Shown here one piece after another: positions 34,497 through 40,162 of a DNA stretch of 40,162 nucleotides; the first letter of the stretch is position 1; each line of letters begins with the position of its first letter. Below the pieces are notes generated by a model, which saw only the letters and a list, made by a program, of their open reading frames with translations, did not search any database and was not told the DNA's origin. Source of the DNA: Saprospiraceae bacterium (lineage in GTDB: Bacteria; Bacteroidota; Bacteroidia; Chitinophagales; Saprospiraceae). Made by a program: the position numbers and the translations under genes. The stretch lies in NCBI GenBank assembly GCA_020631355.1, contig JAHDHL010000002.1, positions 355,317 through 395,478 of the forward strand, read 5' to 3'.

Positions 34497-35414
34497 ATGA
34501 GAAGAAGATCATTCCTAAAGAAATCAGCATTGGGTACCTTGCTATTCAGTACGGCCCGATTTCCTGTTTCGGCATTGGAGGGTCCTGAAATGACTCGACT
34601 GACCATTCTGCACACCAATGATGTACACAGTAGAATCGAACCTTTTCCTGAGGATGGAGGCAAATATGCCGGCAAGGGTGGCGCAGCCAAAAGGGCAACC
34701 CTAATCCAAAAAATCAGACAGGAGGAAGACCATGTTCTATTATTGGATGCAGGGGATATGTTCCAAGGAACGCCTTACTTTAATTTTTTCGGTGGTGAAT
34801 TGGAATTCAAGATCATGTCCAGAATGGGTTATGATGCCTGTACAATCGGGAATCATGATTTCGATGCGGGAATAGATGGATTACACAAGCAATACACCCG
34901 ACATGCGAATTTCCCCATTGTCAATTCCAATTATGATATGAGTGACACCATAATGAGTGACCATATCCAAAAGCACTTGGTCATTGAGAAAGGCGGATTG
35001 AAAATCGGAATTCTGGGTGTAGGAATAGAATTGGATGGTTTGGTTCCTCCACCATTATATGGAAATACCATTTACCAAGACCCCATTACCTGTGCCAATA
35101 AGGAAGCCCAATTTCTTAAAGAGGAAAAGAAATGTGATTATATCATATGCCTTTCCCATTTGGGATACAAGTATGATAACGATAAAGTGTCTGATGTCCA
35201 ACTAGCCGGACAATCCAGAAATATAGATCTCATCATTGGTGGCCATACCCATACCCTACTCCCTAAGGCTGACCTAGTAGCGGACCTTGACGGGAAGATG
35301 GTAACCATTAACCAAGTAGGTTGGGCCGGAATCGCATTGGGCCGGATAGATGTCTCCTTCGAGAAGAACCGGAAAGGAAAGTGTATTTCTTGTGGCAACA
35401 GTTTGATTCAATAA
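34497..35414 (+). CDS. Tat-exported metallophosphatase, 5'-nucleotidase-like N-terminal domain only
   Basis: The ATG at 34497 gives 305 residues starting MRRRSFLKK, a twin-arginine signal, so a folded metalloenzyme is exported. Metal ligands of the UshA/CpdB family are in order: NDVHSR, DAGDMFQG, IGNHDFDAG, CLSHLG and GGHTHTL. These bind two metal ions and hydrolyse phosphomonoesters or cyclic nucleotides in the periplasm. The C-terminal nucleotide-specificity domain of UshA-type enzymes is absent and no adjacent gene supplies it, unlike the common paired arrangement in Bacteroidota, so its substrate is open. It starts 79 bases after the sphingomyelinase-like gene on the same strand, consistent with phosphate scavenging from phospholipid head groups. 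Confidence 0.85.
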   Translation: MRRRSFLKKSALGTLLFSTARFPVSALEGPEMTRLTILHTNDVHSRIEPFPEDGGKYAGKGGAAKRATLIQKIRQEEDHVLLLDAGDMFQGTPYFNFFGGELEFKIMSRMGYDACTIGNHDFDAGIDGLHKQYTRHANFPIVNSNYDMSDTIMSDHIQKHLVIEKGGLKIGILGVGIELDGLVPPPLYGNTIYQDPITCANKEAQFLKEEKKCDYIICLSHLGYKYDNDKVSDVQLAGQSRNIDLIIGGHTHTLLPKADLVADLDGKMVTINQVGWAGIALGRIDVSFEKNRKGKCISCGNSLIQ

Positions 35415-35692
35415 AAATACCATTCATAAATGGCTATATTTCAGTCGTATTAGACTACTCTTTCTTCTTTAACATTTGATATTTGTTAAAAAAGAGGACT
35501 CATTCAACCTAGTTATTTGAAATATTTTGCATTTTTGTAGGCACGCTTCAAAACAGCAATTGAAGTGGTCTGCAACGAACAAAGCTGGTATCCATTTTAC
35601 CTTGATTTTAGAGGAGGTTGTCCAAATGATTCACTAGGATAACTTACCTAATTTATTTTGTAATTTTTTATTTAATCAATCGTAACCTGTAG
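35415..35692. other. Intergenic region upstream of dnaA
   Basis: This stretch is AT-rich. I looked for DnaA boxes (TTATCCACA on either strand) and found none here, so an adjacent oriC is not supported. No complete TAnnTTTG is present, though CATTTTTG at 35530-35537 is one base off. Confidence 0.5.
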
Positions 35693-37129
35693 ATGAGTAA
35701 CCTTCACATCACAGTGTGGAATAATTGCCTTCAAACCATTAAGAAAATTGTGAAGCCACAAAGTTTCAAGACATGGTTTGAACCGATCAAGCCTATCCGT
35801 CTTCAGGATAATGCCTTGACGATACAGGTGCCCAATAAGTTCTTCTACGAATGGCTGGAAGAACATTATGTGGGTGAGCTCAAGATGGCCATGAGGCAGG
35901 AATTGGGTGAATCCGGTAGATTGGAATATCAGATTTTGATGTCTCACCAGACTCCATCCAAGGATAATCCTTTGGTGGAGCATACTAATGATGCCGCTCC
36001 CAATAACGGTAACACACCATTGTATGCCAATGACCCATCGGCTGGAGAAATCAAGAATCCGTTTGTGATTCCGGGTATCAAGAAGATGAAGATTGACCCC
36101 AATCTGAATAAGAGTTATCTTTTTACCAATTATATAGAGGGTGATTGTAATAGGTTGGCCCGATCCGCAGGGGTCGCCGTGGCAAAAAAGCCCGGAGGTA
36201 CTGCTTTCAATCCCTTATTCCTTTATGGCAACTCTGGTTTGGGGAAGACCCACTTGGTACAGGCCATCGGAAACGAAGTGAGTAAATTCTATCCGGAAAA
36301 GGCCGTATTGTATGTTTCTTGTGAGGAATTCACGAATCAGATCATCAATTCCATTAAGAGCAATGCCGTTCAGGACTTCGTCCGTTTCTATCAGATGATA
36401 GATGTATTGTTGGTGGATGATATCCAATTCTTGGCGAATAAGAATAAGATGCAGGAAATCTTCTTCCACATCTTCAATACACTCCATCAGGCAGGTAAGC
36501 AAATCGTTCTGACCTCGGATCGCCCACCCAAGGATTTGGAGGGCATTCAGGAACGATTGATTTCCCGCTTCAAATGGGGACTTTCTGCTGATTTGGATGT
36601 GCCCGAATTCGAAACCCGTATCGCAATCTTCGAATCCAAGATGAACCGGGAGGGACTTGATATTCCTACGGATGTAACGGAATTCATTTGCTACAATATC
36701 AAGAACAACATCCGTGAATTGGAGGGGGTATTGATTTCATTGGTTGCACAATCCACCCTGAATAGGCGGGAAATCGATATGGATTTGGCCAAGAATGTAA
36801 TCAAGCACTTCGTCAAGAATATTTCCAAGGAAATTACCGTCGAGTTCATTCAGGAACTGGTAGCCGACCACTTTGATGTGAGTGTGGATAAGTTGCAGGG
36901 AAAAACAAGGAAGCGACAAGTCGTCATAGCCCGTCAATTGTCCATGTATCTTTCCAAGAAACTGACCAATAAGTCCCTTAAGGCCATTGGGGAGAATTTT
37001 GGTGGCAGGGACCACAGTACTGTGATCTACTCCTGTAAGGCTGTTCAGGATCTATTGGATACCAACACGATATTCAAGGATACGGTTTCTGATTTGGAGA
37101 AGAAAATCAAGATGAACCTTCATGAATAA
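35693..37129 (+). CDS. dnaA: Chromosomal replication initiator DnaA
   Basis: The 478-residue protein has an N-terminal oligomerisation/helicase-loading domain I (1-85), a short linker with Pro/Asn/Asp, and an AAA+ domain with Walker A GNSGLGKT (179-186) and Walker B VLLVDDIQFL (238-247). Near the end FGGRDHSTVIY is the DnaA domain IV helix-turn-helix signature that binds DnaA boxes. It opens oriC and recruits the helicase. The start is ATG with the family N-terminus (MSNLHITVWNNCLQ). No cluster of DnaA boxes is visible around it, so the origin may lie elsewhere. It converges on the alarmone synthetase gene with a 15-base gap. Confidence 0.97.
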   Translation: MSNLHITVWNNCLQTIKKIVKPQSFKTWFEPIKPIRLQDNALTIQVPNKFFYEWLEEHYVGELKMAMRQELGESGRLEYQILMSHQTPSKDNPLVEHTNDAAPNNGNTPLYANDPSAGEIKNPFVIPGIKKMKIDPNLNKSYLFTNYIEGDCNRLARSAGVAVAKKPGGTAFNPLFLYGNSGLGKTHLVQAIGNEVSKFYPEKAVLYVSCEEFTNQIINSIKSNAVQDFVRFYQMIDVLLVDDIQFLANKNKMQEIFFHIFNTLHQAGKQIVLTSDRPPKDLEGIQERLISRFKWGLSADLDVPEFETRIAIFESKMNREGLDIPTDVTEFICYNIKNNIRELEGVLISLVAQSTLNRREIDMDLAKNVIKHFVKNISKEITVEFIQELVADHFDVSVDKLQGKTRKRQVVIARQLSMYLSKKLTNKSLKAIGENFGGRDHSTVIYSCKAVQDLLDTNTIFKDTVSDLEKKIKMNLHE

Positions 37130-37144
37130 TCCATTCTTCTTGGG

Positions 37145-38113
37145 TTAATGTATTTTATCCATCACATCCAATAACCATTTGATGGATGCTCCCTGAAAGA
37201 AAGAATTGTAATGAAACTGATTATCCTTTTTCATGGACAAGGTTCTTTCCTTGATCTCATCCCCATGCTTATCCAATCTTTTTTCCAATTCCTGAATGGT
37301 TTCTATTCCCTTATCCTTGAGTTGGGGCAATAGATTATCAATGATGGGAGGATAAAAGTGTTCGTCCCGGGGACAAAATATTTCGGTTATCTCCATTTCC
37401 AATGTCCGCAATACCTTACTACCTAGGATGAAAGCACGCAAGGAAGCCTTGTCAATGTGAAGATTCTTGGAACGGGATATCATTTGTTCCCCTAGGAATG
37501 CCTCATGTTCATTCAGTTCATTCTTCAGTTTGACGAATTCCAAATCGGCCTGTTCCAAAAGGGCTGCTATCCTGTAGAATGTACGACGGGCCGTATGTGG
37601 AATCTCACTTTCACCCTTATAACCGATATCATGTTCTATTTCTGCCCAGGAATGTTGTAGGATACTTCTGATCTGAATTTCGAACTTCATGGATCTGAAT
37701 TTCTGGTATTCAGGTAATTCCAATCGTTTCTCATTCATTGAAACCACATAGTGGAGACTTCTGTATCCGAATTTATCCGTATCCAATGCTCCCTTATCCA
37801 CTGAGTTGGATTCATCTATGAGGAATTCCTGACGAATGATTCGCTCTACTTGGATGATATCATCCTCGAAGAACAGGATAACCCTTAATCCTACGATATC
37901 GGTTATCTCATCCAATGAGTTGTATTTATAATTCTTCCTTACAATCTTATTGGAAAGACTTTCTCGTCCCTTGACCCTATAACTGATTTGGTGGGTATGC
38001 ACTCTGCTCTTTATCAGGGTTTGAAGTAAGGAGTAGACCACACCACCCAATTCCTCATAAAGGGATTTCTTATCATTATATTCATTGATGATGGTAGCGG
38101 GCTTATTTTTCAT
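37145..38113 (-). CDS. Small alarmone synthetase, RelA/SpoT domain without HD domain
   Basis: The ATG at 38113 gives 322 residues starting MKNKPATIINEYND, matching the helical start of the family; a possible longer start is the ATG at 38164. The still longer frame upstream begins inside a terminator hairpin and is rejected. YRVKGRESLSNKI (45-57), DITDIVGLRVILFFED (69-85), FGYRSLHYVV (115-124), EIQIRS (145-150) and HSWAEIEHDIGYKG (154-167) are the synthetase motifs. No HD hydrolase, TGS or ACT domain is present, so it makes (p)ppGpp or pGpp but cannot degrade it; the Rel/SpoT protein at 15.8-18.0 kb would balance it. The C-terminal 150 residues are longer than in typical small synthetases and of unknown role. 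Confidence 0.88.
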   Translation of the reverse strand: MKNKPATIINEYNDKKSLYEELGGVVYSLLQTLIKSRVHTHQISYRVKGRESLSNKIVRKNYKYNSLDEITDIVGLRVILFFEDDIIQVERIIRQEFLIDESNSVDKGALDTDKFGYRSLHYVVSMNEKRLELPEYQKFRSMKFEIQIRSILQHSWAEIEHDIGYKGESEIPHTARRTFYRIAALLEQADLEFVKLKNELNEHEAFLGEQMISRSKNLHIDKASLRAFILGSKVLRTLEMEITEIFCPRDEHFYPPIIDNLLPQLKDKGIETIQELEKRLDKHGDEIKERTLSMKKDNQFHYNSFFQGASIKWLLDVMDKIH

Positions 38114-38174
38114 ATCACTCAGATGGTGTATTTCTATAACAAGCGATTCCCTACCATGTTTCATCCATACCCAC

Positions 38175-38211
38175 AAAAAAAAGAAGTTGCACACATGGTA
38201 TACAACTTCTT
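38175..38211 (-). terminator. Terminator ahead of the alarmone synthetase gene (copy 1)
   Basis: On the minus strand a 9-bp stem (38203-38211 with 38181-38189) is followed by eight T. It ends transcription coming from the 38.2-38.6 kb region, close to the alarmone synthetase start. Confidence 0.75.
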
Positions 38212-38215
38212 CACC

Positions 38216-38386
38216 TTAGCGAATCAAATAACGGTATGATTCTTTTCGCAGTCCTTTGTACAGGATAAATATTTCCCGGGGTTCTTCATTTGGTATCAAG
38301 GTCATACGGGGTAATTCATTCAGATGTTTGAATCCTTGCAAACGGAGGGGTTGAAATATTGGGGTTCCAATCCCTACTCCTATATG
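38216..38386 (-). other. Possible short ORF or gene remnant ahead of copy-1 terminator
   Basis: A frame free of stops runs from 38386 to a TAA at 38216-38218 on the minus strand. Its last part reads PNEEPREIFILYKGLRKESYRYLIR. The only ATG inside would give a 29-residue peptide (38305-38216). The end segment is similar at DNA level to 38763-38815, where the frame is broken, so it may be a duplicated tail or a decayed gene. The rest of 38387-38956 holds repeats and terminators but no supported gene. Confidence 0.25.
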
Positions 38387-38476
38387 TCATGATTAATGAT
38401 TCATAAAGGTGATTGCGTACCCTTTATCGGATTTTCGGCCAACTCCGTTATATCCTAAATCGGAATTTTAAAAAGT

Positions 38477-38507
38477 GTGGGGACCATACCTTTGTATCCA
38501 TCCCCAC
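38477..38507 (-). repeat. Leader hairpin, copy A
   Basis: On the minus strand a perfect 7-bp stem (38501-38507 with 38477-38483) encloses TGG-ATAC-AAAG-GTAT-GG, itself able to pair ATAC/GTAT. The flank AAGTAGTTGGAGTTAAT (about 38509-38528) and a downstream CCGAAAATCC (about 38430-38445) are shared with copy B. The function is unknown. Confidence 0.55.
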
Positions 38508-38728
38508 CTTTATTAACTCCAACTACTTTTCGATGATGCTTTGTGTTCTTTATGAGTATATATTTTCTTGTGCTTGTTTCAATGACTCAAATATGGGGGT
38601 GGCCCAACCGTTTTTTTCCGTCAATTTGTTGTGTTTTTCCGTCAATATGGTGATGCATTGAGAGATTCAGGTCATGGATTACTGTCAGGCAGTCCTTTTA
38701 GGCTTCTTTGACTCACTTTGGAAGAAAG

Positions 38729-38762
38729 CAAAAAAGAAGCTATGTATTACACATAACTTCTT
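38729..38762 (-). terminator. Terminator copy 2, diverged from the one at 38175-38211
   Basis: On the minus strand a 12-bp stem (38751-38762 with 38734-38745; one G-U pair) is followed by six T. The bases next to it (38763-38815) resemble those next to copy 1. Confidence 0.7.
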
Positions 38763-38865
38763 TATTCTAGTGAATCTTAATGACGGTATGATCCATTTCG
38801 CAGTTTTGGTTCGGGATTATTCCATTTGGTTTTGTGGTGTGGATAAAGAGTGGAAAATAAAGGAG

Positions 38866-38896
38866 GAGTCAAAATGCTGGGACTCTGTACTCCTCC
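38866..38896 (-). terminator. Terminator of the EGF-type lipoprotein gene
   Basis: On the minus strand an 8-bp perfect stem (38889-38896 with 38872-38879) with a 9-nt-plus loop is followed by TTTATTTTCC. It lies 60 bases after the lipoprotein stop. Confidence 0.6.
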
Positions 38897-38956
38897 CCAG
38901 ATATAAATCCAAACTCTCTATATTTTTATATTACTTCTTGATAGTTGGGTACCACC

Positions 38957-39439
38957 TTACAATGTAACAGTAAGATCACATGTTGTAGTAAAGGCGGAAC
39001 CTACTACAGTTATGGTTATTGTAGCTGTGTTTCCATTGATTGTACCTGAACCATTAGTGAATTCGCTACCAGAATGCGTAGTATCTTCAATAGTAAAATT
39101 GTTAGCATCGGTCATGGTTGCAATTACATCATGCCCTTCATTGTAAATATTGCCGATGATGAACTTTCTGATATCGGTATTACTGGCAGTCATTGTTATA
39201 TTATAAGTCCAATTAGACCCTTGATCACAATTTTCACTTGCCGAATGTGTACCTAGTAAGACATCTCTCCATACGGTACCACACAATGTACCAGAAGTCC
39301 CCTCCGGACAATCACAAGTTCCATCCATACATACGCCATCATTCTGACAGACTACTGCATCGCAAGGATCTACTTCCTCCTCACAAGAGGTGAATATGAA
39401 TGCTGCTGCTAAAAAGAATGCTACGAATAAGAATTTCAT
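38957..39439 (-). CDS. Small lipoprotein with an EGF-like cysteine cluster
   Basis: From the ATG at 39439 (an in-frame ATG three codons upstream is also possible) the product has 160 residues. The signal sequence MKFLFVAFFLAAAFIFTSC ends in a lipobox with the lipidated Cys. Immediately after come six cysteines, CDAVVC, GVC, GTCDC and TLC, in the spacing of an EGF-like domain. The remaining 100 residues are Thr/Ser/Asn-rich, all-beta (YNITMTASNTDIR, GSGTINGNTATITITV), resembling a small extracellular beta-sandwich of unknown role. It lies about 100 bases after a conserved leader hairpin and has its own terminator. The acidic EEE after the Cys could act as a surface-export signal in Bacteroidota. 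Confidence 0.8.
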   Translation of the reverse strand: MKFLFVAFFLAAAFIFTSCEEEVDPCDAVVCQNDGVCMDGTCDCPEGTSGTLCGTVWRDVLLGTHSASENCDQGSNWTYNITMTASNTDIRKFIIGNIYNEGHDVIATMTDANNFTIEDTTHSGSEFTNGSGTINGNTATITITVVGSAFTTTCDLTVTL

Positions 39440-39543
39440 GTTTTTCATAATATTTGAATTTATATAAGTATTGCCTACTCTATTCTGGATTTTCGGCTTA
39501 CTCCATTGTTATCAATTATTCTTGAAGTGAAGTCTTTCAAATT

Positions 39544-39576
39544 GACAGGGCCAATACCTTTGTATTCCACCCTGCC
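39544..39576 (-). repeat. Leader hairpin, copy B, upstream of the lipoprotein gene
   Basis: On the minus strand a 7-bp stem (39570-39576 with 39544-39550) includes one G-U pair, which would be an A-C mismatch if the plus strand were transcribed. The loop contains AATAC-AAAG-GTATT. Stem sequence differs from copy A but still pairs, and loop and flanks are conserved. Confidence 0.6.
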
Positions 39577-39765
39577 ACTCTAATTAACTCCAACTACTTA
39601 TTCATTTCAATTTCATCATCGCCTTTCCGATGATATCGTACAATCGTGTTTTGTTCCTTTCGTTGTACAATACAAATATCAGGAGATGTGGGAGCCTATT
39701 TCAGAGCGAAAAGACCCGAATCAGTAAAACAGGTATTTTTACCTATATGGGATGTTAGACAGGGA

Positions 39766-39880
39766 GATGCTGGATATGAGACGCTAGATATTGAGACGCT
39801 AGATGGCTAGACGTTAGATGTATTCTCACTTTGTGAAGAATGAATAATGAATAATGAATAATGAATAATGAATAATGAAT
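39766..39880. repeat. Tandem repeats downstream of the LuxR-type gene
   Basis: First come imperfect repeats of about 14 bases around GAGACGCTAGAT (39766-39830), then 5.7 exact copies of the 7-base unit TGAATAA (39841-39880). They lie in the gene-free 39440-39926 stretch and are not in a coding frame. This stretch also contains a 7-bp hairpin (39615-39634) and leader hairpin B. Confidence 0.85.
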
Positions 39881-39926
39881 ATTAATGTAAAATATAGTGG
39901 GATGTTGGATTGAGAGGATGTATTGT

Positions 39927-40162
39927 TTATTTATCCCAGTAATTGGAGGGGTCTACGCTGACGAGTTCTTGCATGATGGCTACGGCTACGAGTCCGGCTG
40001 TGTTTCGGCAATTGAGTTTTTGTAGGATATTATTCCTGTGGCCGTCCACAGTACGGGAACTGATGAATAGTTTTTCGCCGATTTCCTGATTGGTGTATTG
40101 CTCGCAGATGAGTTGGAGGACTTCCTTTTCCCTAGATGTCAATTGGAGTGTGAATGACGGTT
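39927..40162 (-). CDS. LuxR/NarL-type transcriptional regulator, C-terminal part
   Basis: The frame enters from the right window edge with no stop, so only the last 78 codons are seen. LTSREKEVLQLI, NQEIGEKLFISSRTVDGHRNNIL and LNCRNTAGLVAVAI are the GerE/LuxR helix-turn-helix signature; SRTVDGHR is the recognition helix. The missing N-terminal part is probably a response-regulator receiver domain, which would make it a NarL-type two-component output protein, but that cannot be confirmed here. A TTG near 40142 is in frame but lies within the domain and is not the start. Tandem repeats follow downstream. Confidence 0.85.
   Translation of the reverse strand, partial: PSFTLQLTSREKEVLQLICEQYTNQEIGEKLFISSRTVDGHRNNILQKLNCRNTAGLVAVAIMQELVSVDPSNYWDK

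Noticed and set aside
35415-35692. oriC next to dnaA
   Set aside because: No TTATCCACA box lies in this gap. Exact matches elsewhere (11657-11665, 22431-22439, 36893-36901, 38838-38846) are single and two are inside genes, so there is no cluster.
38114-38194. Longer N-terminus for the alarmone synthetase
   Set aside because: The upstream start falls inside a terminator hairpin with a T tract; the family helix begins at 38113 (38164 remains a weak alternative).
38413-38967. Two plus-strand open frames of 82 and 97 codons
   Set aside because: They cross minus-strand terminators and repeat elements, have odd amino-acid content and no recognisable domain.
39841-39880. CRISPR-like array
   Set aside because: Units are 7 bases, contiguous, without spacers.

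Overview
The window looks like chromosomal DNA of a Bacteroidota bacterium, probably of the Saprospiria/Chitinophagia side of the phylum (the finer placement is inference). Three secreted proteins end in type IX secretion (T9SS/Por) sorting domains. The OMP/OmpA/DUF5686 envelope repertoire fits, and several promoters match the Bacteroidota -7 element TAnnTTTG (tRNA-Leu, clpP, clpX, purA, ffh). No phage, insertion sequence or CRISPR array was seen.

Layout. 1-2071: two GT4 glycosyltransferase genes on the minus strand, the first cut by the window edge. 2365-6614: a minus-strand operon of an unusual two-AAA Clp-type ATPase whose C-terminus resembles release factor 2 without its GGQ domain, a DksA/TraR-type zinc protein and a small outer-membrane barrel. 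6764-8828: a double-OmpA protein and a lipoprotein with a possible caspase-like His/Cys pair, divergent from the Clp operon across a perfect 19-bp inverted repeat. 8843-11588: pabB-like gene and purA. 11739-15542: two convergent T9SS cargo genes, one a clan GH-A glycoside hydrolase. 15802-18021: bifunctional rel/spoT. 18350-22497: tRNA-Leu(UAG), tig, clpP, clpX. 22568-27734: fatty-acid desaturase, a PD-(D/E)XK-like protein of unknown role, a small secreted protein and a DUF5686 barrel. 27836-30684: divergent tilS and ffh. 30870-35414: PsbP/DcrB-like secreted protein, a T9SS sphingomyelinase/beta-helix fusion and a Tat-exported metallophosphatase. 35693-38113: dnaA converging on a small alarmone synthetase. 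38170-39926: a gene-poor stretch with duplicated hairpin elements, terminators and one EGF-type lipoprotein, followed by the C-terminus of a LuxR-type regulator.

Themes. Proteostasis (tig, clpP, clpX, Clp-RF2-like) and stringent control (rel/spoT, small alarmone synthetase, DksA-like protein) are both well represented. The most unusual items are the Clp/release-factor fusion at 3315-6614 and a pair of minus-strand leader hairpins with a conserved loop and changed but still paired stems at about 38477-38507 and 39544-39576. Long perfect-stem terminators are a recurring feature.
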